Notes under the pieces: generated by a model
Databases searched by the model: none
Told to the model about the DNA's origin: nothing
The model's input: the letters and a program-made list of their open reading frames with translations, nothing else
Position numbers and translations under genes: made by a program
Shown here: one piece after another, positions 17,334 to 26,255 of the stretch
Layout: every line of letters begins with the position of its first letter
Position numbering within the stretch: the first letter of the stretch is position 1
Assembly (NCBI RefSeq): GCF_002760655.1
Contig: NZ_PDOC01000007.1
Span: 1-64,000 of the forward strand
Source: Massilia eurypsychrophila
GTDB taxonomy: Bacteria; Pseudomonadota; Gammaproteobacteria; Burkholderiales; Burkholderiaceae_D
Reading direction: 5' to 3'
Length of the DNA: 64,000 nucleotides

Positions 17334-17349
17334 TGTGATGCCCATCACA
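17334..17349. promoter_or_regulatory. CRP-type operator upstream of the S-layer-like gene (site 2)
   Basis: TGTGATGCCCATCACA, a perfect TGTGA-N6-TCACA palindrome. A weaker -10 candidate, CATGAT (17372-17377), starts 30.5 bp after the operator centre, again a class II geometry. This predicts a leader of about 70 nt before the ATG at 17456. Confidence 0.75.
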
Positions 17350-17455
17350 TAAGGCGGGCACAGCCTTCTGTCATGATGCGGAACGTTGGGTGCGGTCACA
17401 TAATGTGGCAGCAAAATTTACTTAAAGATCGTTTCGATCAAACCAGGAGCACTAA

Positions 17456-19672
17456 ATGGCACTTTATACCAATGCAGTTCAGAAGCTGTACGTCGCATAC
17501 TTCAACCGTCCTGCTGATGCAGCTGGCCTGGCATACTGGGAAGGCGTAGTCGCTGCTAACAAGGGCGACACCTCCCTGGTTTCCGCAGCTTTCGCAGCTT
17601 CGGTCGAGTACCAGACCGAATACAGCCAGATCACCACCGCTGGCGTGATCACCAAGATCTACCAGAACCTGTTCGGCCACACGCCTGACACCGCTGGCCT
17701 GGCTTACTGGGTTGCCGGTATCCAAGCTAAGAACTTCACGATCGACCAGGCTGTCACCACGATCGCCAACGGCGCACTGACCACCGACAAAGTCGCTTTC
17801 GACAGCAAAGTCCTGGTCGCTACCTCGTTCACCGCAAATCTGGACACCGCAGCTGAAATCGGTGGCTACACCGGCACCAACGCTAACCTGGCCGCTAAAG
17901 ACTTCCTGTCGACCATCGTTACCGCTGCTGACGCAACCGCTGCAATCGTACCAGCCAAGCTGGACGCTTCGATCGCTGCTGTCGTCAAGGCCGGCGTGCC
18001 ATTCACCCTGACCGGCGCCCTGACCACCCTGACCAACGCTACCGATGCAGTTAAAGTCTACCTGGCTGCTGCTGACGGCGACAATAATGCCAAGACCAGC
18101 ACCACCAAGACCGCTCTGGAAGCCAAAGTCACAGCGCAGGAACTCGCAATCGACGATCTGGTTGATGGCGACTACGACAATCCGCTGAACTCGGAAGGTT
18201 TCAAAGCCGCCCTGCTGGCCGACGAAATCGAAGAGCGCGCTGATGCCCTGGCTCTTGCACAGAAAGCGGTTACATTGGCCAACACCAACATCGCCAAAGT
18301 AGCAGGCATGGGCGCGCTGATCACTGCTGACGCTTCGGCTGACGCTTCGGTGACTGCTGCAGCCAAGGTCGTTACCTCGACCGACGCAGCCCTGCAAGCT
18401 ACTGTCATTTCGTACAACACCTTCAATCCACTGGCTACGATCACCGTTGCTGCTAACGGTAGCGTAACTGGCCTGATCGAGTACAACGCAACGACCCGCG
18501 TGCACACTCTGGCAACTGGCGTCACCGAAGTCACCAACCCAGGCATCACCGCAATCCTGACCGCTACCGTCGCTAAAGAAGCTGCTGACCGTACCTTTGC
18601 ATCGGCTTCGACCGTTGCTGCTGCGACCCAGCTGAGCGTTGACCGTTCGGACTTCGACGCTACTGCCTCGGGCACCCAGCTGCTGGCAGTTGGCCAACTG
18701 ATGGAATCGTTTGACCTGGCTGCTAACGAGTACCCAACCGTTGCTCAGATCAACACCGAAACCAGCGTTCTGGCAGCTCAGGCAGCCGGTCCAGTTGCAG
18801 CTAAAGTTGCAGCTAATGCAGCCAAAGCAGCCGCTGATGCAATCGCAGCACCGCTGATCGCTGCCAAGGCAACTGCTCAGACCAATGCTACAAATGCACA
18901 AACCGCTGAAGACGCAGCACTGGCAACCTATGCTGGCATTGCAAACCCAACGCCGCAAGACACCGCAACCCGTGACGCCGCTATCAATGCATCGGTTGCT
19001 GCTGACGCAGCACTGGCAACGGCTACCACTGCTGCTGCTGGTCCTATCGCTACCGCTGCTTCGGCTGCTACCGCGAGCGCCGCTGCTGACGTAACTGCTG
19101 CTGCAGCAGTTGCTAAAGTTGATGCGTTCAAAGCTGCGCTCGCTCTGTACGACGGTGCCGATAACGTCAACCCACTGGCTGATGCTCTGATTGCTGCTGA
19201 AGCAAGCGTCAAGTCCGCCAGCGCCGAGATCAAGGCACTGAACGACGCAATCGTCAAGCTGGATGCAACTGTTGCTGTTGTCACCAAGCTGGAAGCTCTG
19301 GAAGATGCTGTCGCAGCTGCTGAAGAAAACTTCGCAGACCACGACTTCGAAGTGCCAGTGACCCTGAGCACCGTGACCGTCGCAACTGACGCAAACGACA
19401 TCTTCGTTGCTGGCACCGCCAACAGCACCGTGTTCGGCATGGCAGGCGACGACGTTCTGTTCGTCGGCGCTGCCTACGTGCAGAAAACTGGCGCGCTGAC
19501 GACCGGTAACAACGCAGCTCTGGAAGTGTTCATCGCTCAGTCGGGCGCGAACACCACTATCACCATCGAAACCGAAGTCTACGGTTCGGCTTCGGGCGAC
19601 GTTATCGTCATCACCCTGAACGGTGTTGCTGCTGCCGACGTTGCATTCGCTAACGGCATCATCACTGTATAA
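17456..19672 (+). CDS. DUF4214-domain S-layer-like / RTX-type exported protein
   Basis: 738 aa, with AGGAG seven bases before the ATG. The N-terminus holds two DUF4214 repeats (VQKLYVAYFNRPADAAGLAYWEG and ITKIYQNLFGHTPDTAGLAYWVAG). The middle is very rich in Ala and Thr, partly helical (about 440-620). The C-terminus (about 640-738) is beta-rich with a degenerate RTX-like GMAGDDVLFVG and ends in a hydrophobic IITV, compatible with a type I secretion signal. I see no cysteine and no N-terminal signal peptide. Codon choice differs sharply from its neighbours (GCT, GCA and GTT instead of GCC, GCG and GTG), a mark of very high expression. Directly followed by a full type I exporter, as in the Caulobacter rsaA locus. 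S-layer role is inference. Confidence 0.8.
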   Translation: MALYTNAVQKLYVAYFNRPADAAGLAYWEGVVAANKGDTSLVSAAFAASVEYQTEYSQITTAGVITKIYQNLFGHTPDTAGLAYWVAGIQAKNFTIDQAVTTIANGALTTDKVAFDSKVLVATSFTANLDTAAEIGGYTGTNANLAAKDFLSTIVTAADATAAIVPAKLDASIAAVVKAGVPFTLTGALTTLTNATDAVKVYLAAADGDNNAKTSTTKTALEAKVTAQELAIDDLVDGDYDNPLNSEGFKAALLADEIEERADALALAQKAVTLANTNIAKVAGMGALITADASADASVTAAAKVVTSTDAALQATVISYNTFNPLATITVAANGSVTGLIEYNATTRVHTLATGVTEVTNPGITAILTATVAKEAADRTFASASTVAAATQLSVDRSDFDATASGTQLLAVGQLMESFDLAANEYPTVAQINTETSVLAAQAAGPVAAKVAANAAKAAADAIAAPLIAAKATAQTNATNAQTAEDAALATYAGIANPTPQDTATRDAAINASVAADAALATATTAAAGPIATAASAATASAAADVTAAAAVAKVDAFKAALALYDGADNVNPLADALIAAEASVKSASAEIKALNDAIVKLDATVAVVTKLEALEDAVAAAEENFADHDFEVPVTLSTVTVATDANDIFVAGTANSTVFGMAGDDVLFVGAAYVQKTGALTTGNNAALEVFIAQSGANTTITIETEVYGSASGDVIVITLNGVAAADVAFANGIITV

Positions 19673-19720
19673 GTGATGCTGTAAGTTGCAAGGCAGCCGG
19701 CAACGCCGGCTTGCTTTCTC

Positions 19721-19758
19721 AAAAAACCCCGCGACCGCAAGGCCGTGGGGTTTTTTTT
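19721..19758 (+). terminator. Rho-independent terminator after the S-layer-like gene
   Basis: CCCC/GGGG-closed hairpin between AAAAAACCCC (19721-19730) and GTGGGG (19745-19750), followed by eight T. It separates the highly expressed gene from the exporter operon, which has its own operator and -10 box. Confidence 0.9.
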
Positions 19759-19798
19759 GTAATTAAAAGACAACATTATGCGCGAAATGGCGATTTTT

Positions 19799-19814
19799 TG
19801 TGATGCAGATCACA
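19799..19814. promoter_or_regulatory. CRP-type operator upstream of the type I secretion operon (site 3)
   Basis: TGTGATGCAGATCACA, a perfect TGTGA-N6-TCACA palindrome. A good -10 box, CATAAT (19834-19839), begins 27.5 bp after the operator centre, so the site lies near -40 in class II position for the exporter promoter. Confidence 0.8.
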
Positions 19815-19879
19815 AAAAACAATGTTTTTGCCGCATAATAAGTCTGCAAAACAATTTCTAGCTGTTTAGCTGGAATTCG

Positions 19880-21715
19880 ATGGGTGTCCTCGCGCCGCGC
19901 TTGCATCTAACCGCTGACCTTCACGACCAAATGAAAACCAAACCTCTTCAAACCAAGACCGAAATTGCGCAAGTACTGCAGGGCTTCAAGAGCACCTTCA
20001 TCACCGTCGGCGTGTTCAGTGCGATCAGCAACTTGCTGATGCTGGTGCCGTCGCTGTACATGCTGCAAGTGTATGACCGCGTGCTGGCCAGCCGTAACGA
20101 ACTAACGCTGCTCATGCTCACGTTGATGATGCTGGGAGCCTACATGTTCATCGCCGGCCTCGAGCTGGTGCGCAGCTTTATTCTGGTACGCGTCGGCGCC
20201 CAGTTCGACATGAAGCTCAACAAGCGAGTCTATACGGCGGCATTCGAGCAGAACCTCAAGCAGGCAGGAGGCAACGCCGGCCAGTCCTTGTCGGACCTGA
20301 CCAACCTGCGTCAGTTTCTTACTGGCAATGCTTTGTTCGCCTTCTTCGACGCCCCATGGTTTCCGGTCTACCTGCTCGTCATTTTCTTCTTCGAGCCGCT
20401 GCTCGGCGTGTTCGCCCTTACTGGCACCATCGTGCTGGTGATCCTGGCCTATATCAACGAACGCGTCACCAACGAGCCGCTCAAGGCTGCCAACTCGATG
20501 TCGATCGAAGCCGGCAGCCTGGCCACCAACAACCTGCGCAACGCCGAAGTGATCGAGTCGATGGGCATGTTGCCCAATCTGATCGGCCGCTGGTTCAAGC
20601 TGCACTCGAAATTTCTGCAATTGCAGGCCGATGCCAGCGAAAAAGCAGGCAAGATCCAGGCCGTCACCAAGTTCGTGCAGATTTCTCTGCAATCGCTGGT
20701 GCTCGGCTACGGCGCCTTGCTGGTCCTGGAAAACAAGATTACCCCCGGCATGATGATCGCCGCATCGATCCTCGTTGGCCGTGCGCTGGCGCCAGTGCAA
20801 CAGGTGATCGGCGTGTGGAAAAGCTGGAGCACAACGCGCAGCGCCTACGAGCGCCTGACCAACCTGCTCGACGCCAACCCGGCGCGCGATGCCGGCATGC
20901 CTTTGCCCAAGCCGGAAGGCGCCCTCAGCGTCGAGGGTGTTACCGCCGCGCCGCCAGGAATCAAGACTCCGGTCATTCGCAATCTCAACTTTGCCATCAA
21001 GCCGGGTGATGTGCTTGGCGTGATCGGCGCCAGCGGCTCCGGAAAATCGACCCTGGCGCGCCTGCTGGTCGGCGTCTGGCCGACAATGCTGGGCAAGGTG
21101 CGCCTCGATGGCGCCGATATCTATCACTGGAACAAGGCTGAACTGGGCCCGAACATCGGCTATCTGCCGCAGGATATCGAGCTCTTCAGCGGTACCGTCA
21201 GCGAAAACATCGCCCGCTTCGGCGACCTCGACCCGGAAAAAGTGGTGCAGGCGGCCAAGCGCGCCGGCGTGCACGACATGATCCTGCACTTCGCCAACGG
21301 TTACGATACGCGCCTCGGCGACGGCGGTGCCGGCCTGTCCGGCGGACAGAAGCAGCGCATCGGCCTGGCCCGCGCAATGTACGGCGATCCGTCGGTCATC
21401 GTGCTCGACGAGCCGAACTCGAACCTGGACGACGGCGGTGAAGTGGCGCTGGTGCAGGCCATCACCGACCTGCGCTCGCGCGGCAAGACCATCGTCATGA
21501 TCACCCACCGCACCAATGCGATCGGCGTCACCACCAAGCTGCTGTTGCTGCGCGATGGCGAAGTGCAAATGTTCGGCCCGACCGACAAGGTGCTCGCCGC
21601 ACTGAAAGAGCAGGGCCAGAAGGCAGCGCAGGCGCAACTGGAAGCGGCGGCCAGGGCAAAAGAAAAGGCAATCGCCAACGCCGGTACCGAACTGGCGAAT
21701 GAAGGAGGGCATTAA
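19880..21715 (+). CDS. Type I secretion system permease/ATPase (PrtD/RsaD family)
   Basis: 611 aa from the first ATG; the ATG at 19931 (MKTKPLQTKTEIAQVLQGFKS) is a strong alternative, since the first 17 residues look unconserved. The membrane domain spans about 35-320 with paired helices (ITVGVFSAISNLLMLVPSLYMLQVYDRVL is PrtD-like), and an ABC domain follows: Walker A GASGSGKST near 383, signature LSGGQKQRIGLARA near 485, Walker B VIVLDEPNSNLDD near 507. There is no peptidase C39 domain, as expected for RTX/S-layer exporters. It forms an operon with HlyD and TolC partners (2 bp and about 1 bp gaps). The likely substrate is the S-layer-like protein just upstream. Confidence 0.92.
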   Translation: MGVLAPRLHLTADLHDQMKTKPLQTKTEIAQVLQGFKSTFITVGVFSAISNLLMLVPSLYMLQVYDRVLASRNELTLLMLTLMMLGAYMFIAGLELVRSFILVRVGAQFDMKLNKRVYTAAFEQNLKQAGGNAGQSLSDLTNLRQFLTGNALFAFFDAPWFPVYLLVIFFFEPLLGVFALTGTIVLVILAYINERVTNEPLKAANSMSIEAGSLATNNLRNAEVIESMGMLPNLIGRWFKLHSKFLQLQADASEKAGKIQAVTKFVQISLQSLVLGYGALLVLENKITPGMMIAASILVGRALAPVQQVIGVWKSWSTTRSAYERLTNLLDANPARDAGMPLPKPEGALSVEGVTAAPPGIKTPVIRNLNFAIKPGDVLGVIGASGSGKSTLARLLVGVWPTMLGKVRLDGADIYHWNKAELGPNIGYLPQDIELFSGTVSENIARFGDLDPEKVVQAAKRAGVHDMILHFANGYDTRLGDGGAGLSGGQKQRIGLARAMYGDPSVIVLDEPNSNLDDGGEVALVQAITDLRSRGKTIVMITHRTNAIGVTTKLLLLRDGEVQMFGPTDKVLAALKEQGQKAAQAQLEAAARAKEKAIANAGTELANEGGH

Positions 21716-21717
21716 TA

Positions 21718-23076
21718 ATGAATCTGGTAAAAAAACAGACGGACGTGGCCGAAGTTGTCACCCATGAAGTCACTCCGGTAACCGTCAATACCGATGCCAG
21801 CGCGTATTCGCGCTTCGGCTGGATCATCGTGCTGGTCGGTTTTGGCGGCTTCCTGTTGTGGGCGTTGTTCGCTCCGCTCGACAAGGGCGTGCCGTTGTCG
21901 GGCGTCGTCACCAGCGAGTCGAACCGCCAGGCGGTACAGCACCAGGCCGGCGGCACGGTACGCCAATTGCTGGTGCAAGAAGGCTCCGCGGTCAAGGCTG
22001 GCCAGGTGCTGGTCAAGATGAATCCGGTCACGGCGCAGTCGCAAACCGACATTTCGCGCGGCCAGTACATGACTGCGCGCGCCACCGAGGCGCGCCTGAT
22101 TGCCGAGCGCGACGGCGCCGGCAAGGTCGTGTTCCCCGCCGATCTGCTGGCGCAAAAAGGCGACCCGCGTGCCCAGGAAGTAATGAGTTTGCAAAGCCAG
22201 TTGTTTTCGTCACGCCAGATGTCGTTGCAAAACGAGCTGGCCTCCTACGACCAGAACATCGCCGGCCTCAAGGTCCAGGCCAGCAGTACCCGCGAGTCGC
22301 TCGAGAGCAAGAAAATCCAGGCCGGTCTGCTGAAAGAGCAGTTGGCGGGAATGCGCGACCTGGCCAGGGAAGGCTACGTCGCCCGCAACAAGCTGCTTGA
22401 ACTGGAACGCATCTACGCCCAGCTCAACGGCGCGATTTCCGAAGATATCGGCATGATTGGCAAGATTCAGCACCAGGTAACTGAGTTCACGCTGCGCCGC
22501 AGCCAGAAAGCGCAGGACTATCAAAAAGAAGTGCGCACCGTGCTGACCGATATCCAGAAAGAGGCGGAAGCGCTGTCGAGCCGCATGGACGCGCAGAATT
22601 ACGAACTGGCCAATGTCGACGTCAAGGCTCCTGCCGACGGCGTCGTTGTCGGTCTGAACGTGTTTACCAATGGCGGCGTGGTGCCGCCAGGGTTTCGCAT
22701 GATGGACATTGTGCCGAGCGGCGCGCCGCTGGTCGTCGAAGGCCAGTTGCCGGTCAACCTGGTTGACCGCGTCCACGTCGGCCTGCCGGTCGAGCTGATG
22801 TTCTCGGCCTTCAACGTCAACAAGACACCGCACATCCCAGGCGAGGTCGTCAATGTCGCGGCTGACCGCACGGTGGAAGAGCGCACCGGTTTTGCGTACT
22901 ACAAGGTGCGCGTCAAGGTAACGCCGGCAGGCGCGGCCTTGGTTGCCAAGCACAAGATGGCCATCCAGTCCGGCATGCCGGTCGACCTGTTCGTCAAGAC
23001 TGGCGAGCGCACCATGATGAACTACCTGTTGAAGCCCATCTTCGACCGGGCGAATTCATCGCTGAGTGAGGAATAA
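21718..23076 (+). CDS. Type I secretion membrane fusion protein (HlyD family)
   Basis: 452 aa. A short cytoplasmic N-terminus, one membrane helix (about 37-57, WIIVLVGFGGFLLWALF), a lipoyl-like half (VVTSESNRQAVQHQAGGTVRQLLVQEG), a long periplasmic coiled coil (about 140-300) and a beta-barrel end with VDVKAPADGVVVGLNVFTNGGVV. Matches PrtE/RsaE-type adaptors in length and order. Starts two bases after the ABC gene stop codon. Confidence 0.93.
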   Translation: MNLVKKQTDVAEVVTHEVTPVTVNTDASAYSRFGWIIVLVGFGGFLLWALFAPLDKGVPLSGVVTSESNRQAVQHQAGGTVRQLLVQEGSAVKAGQVLVKMNPVTAQSQTDISRGQYMTARATEARLIAERDGAGKVVFPADLLAQKGDPRAQEVMSLQSQLFSSRQMSLQNELASYDQNIAGLKVQASSTRESLESKKIQAGLLKEQLAGMRDLAREGYVARNKLLELERIYAQLNGAISEDIGMIGKIQHQVTEFTLRRSQKAQDYQKEVRTVLTDIQKEAEALSSRMDAQNYELANVDVKAPADGVVVGLNVFTNGGVVPPGFRMMDIVPSGAPLVVEGQLPVNLVDRVHVGLPVELMFSAFNVNKTPHIPGEVVNVAADRTVEERTGFAYYKVRVKVTPAGAALVAKHKMAIQSGMPVDLFVKTGERTMMNYLLKPIFDRANSSLSEE

Positions 23077-23077
23077 C

Positions 23078-24424
23078 GTGCACATGTTTAAGAAAACGAC
23101 CGGGGCATTGCGCCTGTGCGCCCTGGGCGCCGCCATGGCCCTTGGCGCCGGAACGGCGTCGGCGATCAACTTGCAGCAGGCCTACGATGCGGCCCTGAAA
23201 AACGACCCGACCTTCAAGATGGGTATCTACGAGAACGAGGCGGGTAAGGAGAGCCGCATCATCGGCCGCGCCGCGCTGCTGCCCAACATCAGCGCCAGCT
23301 ACAGCTCGACCCGCAACCGCGTCGACCAGACTCAGGTTATCGGCGGCAAAGATGTACTGAGCCATCCGCAATACATCAGCCGCGGCGCCGCGATCCAGCT
23401 GCGCCAGCCACTGTTCAACATGGAAGGCTACGCGCGCTATCGCCAGGGCGTGGCGCAGAGCAAGGAAGCGGAAGCCAAGTTCGAAATGAGCGCGGATGAA
23501 GTGGCGGTGCGTGTCGCGCAGGCTTACTTCGAGACGCTGTTTTCCAACGACCAGCTGACCTTGGTCATGGCCGAGCGCGACGCCTTCGTCGAGCACATGA
23601 AAGTAAACAAGCGCCTGTTCGAAAAAGGCGAGGGCACCAAGACTGACATGCTGGAAATCCAGGCACGCCTCGATCTGTCCGAAGCGAAGGTGCTCGAAGC
23701 GCAAGATGCATTGACCGCTGCCCGCAACACGCTGGAAGGGCTGATGGGCATGACCGCGGATAGCTTGGCGCCGCTGGCGCCGAACTTCCGCATCGAGCGC
23801 ATCACTCCCGCCACGTTCGAAGAATGGCGCGCGATCGCGCTGGAGAACAATCCCGAGCTGAAGGCGGCGCGGCTGGCGGTCGAAGTGTACCAGCAGGAAG
23901 TGAAGAAAATCCGGGCCGGCCACATGCCGCGTCTGGACCTGATCGCCACGTACAGCAACAACGATTCCGAGACGATTTCGACCTTTAACCAGAGCACGCT
24001 GAACCGGTCCGTCGGTATCCAGCTCAACGTGCCTTTGTATGCCGGTGGGCAGGTCAGCGCGTCGTCGCGCCAGGCCGCCGCCGCGGTCGAGCGTTACAAG
24101 GCCGAGCTTGATGTGCGCACCAACCGCATGCTGGTGGAGTTGCGCAAAGCCCATGGCGTTGTCGTCAGCAGCACGGCGCGCGTCAATGCGCTCGTCAAGG
24201 CGGTCGAGTCGGGCAACCTGCTGATGAAGGCGACCGAGCAAAGCATCAAGGGCGGCGTTCGCATCAACCTCGACCTGTTGAACGCGCAGCAGCAGATGGT
24301 CACCAGCCAGCGCGACCTGGCGCAGGCGCGCTATGGCTATCTGCTCGGCGTGCTGCGCCTGAAAGCGGCCGCCGGCACCCTGACCGGCGCTGACGTGAGC
24401 GAGATTGCCGCTTATTTCCGCTAA
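23078..24424 (+). CDS. TolC-family outer-membrane channel of the type I exporter
   Basis: About 448 aa. The GTG at 23078 is chosen because AGGA lies five bases upstream; the ATG at 23084 is the alternative. A signal peptide ends at GAGTASA, followed by the TolC opening INLQQAYDAALKNDPTF. Two outer-membrane-efflux repeats are visible, with the paired segments NPELKAARLAVEVYQQEV and the VGIQLNVPLYAGGQVSA motif near residue 320. It is the third gene of the secretion operon and ends at a terminator. Confidence 0.92.
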   Translation: MHMFKKTTGALRLCALGAAMALGAGTASAINLQQAYDAALKNDPTFKMGIYENEAGKESRIIGRAALLPNISASYSSTRNRVDQTQVIGGKDVLSHPQYISRGAAIQLRQPLFNMEGYARYRQGVAQSKEAEAKFEMSADEVAVRVAQAYFETLFSNDQLTLVMAERDAFVEHMKVNKRLFEKGEGTKTDMLEIQARLDLSEAKVLEAQDALTAARNTLEGLMGMTADSLAPLAPNFRIERITPATFEEWRAIALENNPELKAARLAVEVYQQEVKKIRAGHMPRLDLIATYSNNDSETISTFNQSTLNRSVGIQLNVPLYAGGQVSASSRQAAAAVERYKAELDVRTNRMLVELRKAHGVVVSSTARVNALVKAVESGNLLMKATEQSIKGGVRINLDLLNAQQQMVTSQRDLAQARYGYLLGVLRLKAAAGTLTGADVSEIAAYFR

Positions 24425-24454
24425 GCGCTGACCGGCCGCGTGCGGCCCCAGCGG

Positions 24455-24482
24455 CAAAGCCCGGCTCTGCCGGGTTTTTTTT
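24455..24482 (+). terminator. Rho-independent terminator after the TolC-family gene
   Basis: CCCGGC (24460-24465) pairs with GCCGGG (24469-24474) across a TCT loop, followed by eight T. Confidence 0.92.
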
Positions 24483-24585
24483 GACGGTGTCCACCGCGAG
24501 GCCGGCGTTGAAAGCCTGTTTCGCCAGGTGCGGATACCTTACAATGCTTGCGCAAGTTTCAATTTCGCAAGTAACCAGGCCGCTC

Positions 24586-25698
24586 ATGAAATCGCTCAAT
24601 ATTGCCTACAATCCGCGCATCGACCAGCTGCGCTGGCTGGCGGCCACGATCGTCTTCCTGTTTCACTTCAACATCGAGTACCGCAGCCTGGGTGGCAACG
24701 GCATCGGCAGCAAGTGGCTCGGCCTGCTCAGCGAAGGGCACACCGGCGTCGGCCTGTTCTTCACGCTGTCCGGATTTCTGTTCATGCAGATTGCCTTGCA
24801 CAAGGAAACCATCGTCTATGGCGACTTCCTGCGCAACCGTCTGCTGCGCATCGCACCGCTATTCCTGACAATCTTCATGGTGGCCACCTCGATCGGCCGC
24901 GACAAGTTTCAGCCGCAGGACATTCTCTACATCTTCACCAGCAACCTCGGCATGGCGCCGACCTCGCTGACCGTCATCACCGGCGCGGCCTGGTGCATCT
25001 CGCTCGAATTTACCTTTTACCTGATCTTCCCTTTCCTCGCCCGTTTCGCGATGGAGCGCGGTCCGCGCTACCTGGTCAAGCTGCTGCTGCTGATGCTGTT
25101 CTTCAAGGTCGCGTCGTACACCGTCAGCGACAAGGGCACGCTGATGTTTTTCAGCACTTTCGTCGGCCGCTTCGACCAGTTCCTGGTCGGCATGCTGGCG
25201 GCGATGCTGTACCGTCAGCGCAGCGCCTCGCTGCATCGCGCTTCGCCGTTTCTGGTGCCGCTGGCCGCCGTGCTGGTGGTGGCCAACAGCGCCATGCAGG
25301 CAACCGTGGCGCCGTTCGATCCGGCGCAGGCGAAGTCCTTGTTCTGGATATTCTGGTCGACGCTGGAGAGCGTCGGCTGGGCAATCTTCATCGTTGCGTG
25401 GGTGTCGTTCGACAAGGGCTTGCCCGTCTGGCTGGAAAAAGTGCTATGCCACGGCGGCAAGGTCAGCTTCTCGTTCTACCTGCTGCACATGGCGATGCTG
25501 CACCTGCTGGCGCAGTCGGTTGGCATGCTGCAGATTCCTGGCCTCGGTGTCGGTAATGCGGTGCTGATGCTCGTTGGCAGCTATGCGGCGACGTGGGCGC
25601 TTGCCACGATCAGTTACAGCACGATCGAGGAGCCGTTCCTGCGCATGCGCCGTGCCTACGGCGCGATAAAGCCGCCAACACTGGTGGAGGCGAAATAA
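24586..25698 (+). CDS. Acyltransferase 3 family membrane protein
   Basis: About 370 aa from MKSLNIAYNPRIDQLRWLAA; earlier in-frame starts (24481, 24544) would read through the upstream terminator region. The family hallmarks are RIDQLRWLAATIVFLFHF with the catalytic-site His, FFTLSGFLFMQIALHKE, and RNRLLRIAPLFLTIF, and about ten membrane helices follow. These inner-membrane enzymes O-acetylate or O-acylate surface sugars. The position after the S-layer/secretion operon fits a surface modification role, but the acceptor is unknown. Confidence 0.9.
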   Translation: MKSLNIAYNPRIDQLRWLAATIVFLFHFNIEYRSLGGNGIGSKWLGLLSEGHTGVGLFFTLSGFLFMQIALHKETIVYGDFLRNRLLRIAPLFLTIFMVATSIGRDKFQPQDILYIFTSNLGMAPTSLTVITGAAWCISLEFTFYLIFPFLARFAMERGPRYLVKLLLLMLFFKVASYTVSDKGTLMFFSTFVGRFDQFLVGMLAAMLYRQRSASLHRASPFLVPLAAVLVVANSAMQATVAPFDPAQAKSLFWIFWSTLESVGWAIFIVAWVSFDKGLPVWLEKVLCHGGKVSFSFYLLHMAMLHLLAQSVGMLQIPGLGVGNAVLMLVGSYAATWALATISYSTIEEPFLRMRRAYGAIKPPTLVEAK

Positions 25699-25741
25699 AA
25701 TCTGCGGTCCAATGTTAGGTTCACTGGCTGGAGTAATTGGT

Positions 25742-25959
25742 ATGAACGAGAAGAAAGTTGTGGAGCAAGATTTAAGCGACCTATTGCCGTGCCCTTGCTG
25801 CGGCACCGCAACGGTCGATATATCAGGAGACTATGAGATTTGCCAACTATGTGGGCGGAGGATGATCCTGTTCCTGACCGCGCTGGCGGTGCCAATGGAA
25901 GCAGCTTGAATGAAGCGCGATGGGAGTGGAACGCGCGAATGACGTCAGGGAAAGCTTGA
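25742..25959 (+). pseudogene. CPCC-domain zinc-ribbon gene, frameshifted
   Basis: The ATG at 25742 has GGAG eight bases upstream. Frame 1 reads LLPCPCCGTATVDISGDYEICQLCG and then diverges into RRMILFLTAL and an early stop at 25909. The next frame continues the family sequence from about 25853: a WAEDDPVPDRAGGANG stretch, then SSLNEARWEW, ending at a TGA at 25957. CPCC proteins normally read CxxCGWEDDP...GGAN..SLNEAR without interruption. The two halves join if one base was lost near 25850-25860. This is either a real one-base deletion or a sequencing error; the intact product would be a roughly 72-aa zinc-binding protein of unknown role. Confidence 0.75.
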
Positions 25960-26015
25960 GGACATTCGCTGGGGCGTGTCTTGCCAAATGATGCCAATGG
26001 ATCTATCATAAATCC

Positions 26016-26255
26016 ATGAATACGATGAGTATCTCCCTTCCCGATGCACTGAAATCGTTCGTCGACGAGCAAGTGGCCGAGCGAGGCTACAGCACGAGCA
26101 GTGAATACGTGCATGAATTGATTCGGAATGATGCAGATAGGCTTCATTTGCGCGCTCTGCTGCTTGAAGGAGCAGCCTCCGCTCCAGCTGCGCCAGCAGA
26201 TGCTGCCTATTTCGAAGCTTTGCGCGAGCGAGTCCAGAGACGTGTTCGCGGGTGA
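26016..26255 (+). CDS. parD: ParD-like type II antitoxin
   Basis: 79 aa. Ribbon-helix-helix N-terminus: MNTMSISLPDALKSFVDEQVAERGYSTSSEYVHELIR is the ParD/CopG dimer-forming and DNA-binding part. The C-terminus (ADAAYFEALRERVQRRV) is the expected disordered toxin-binding tail. It overlaps the toxin gene by GTGA. ParD proteins repress their own promoter; a possible -10 (TCATAAAT) lies just upstream. The ATG at 26025 is an alternative start. Confidence 0.9.
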   Translation: MNTMSISLPDALKSFVDEQVAERGYSTSSEYVHELIRNDADRLHLRALLLEGAASAPAAPADAAYFEALRERVQRRVRG

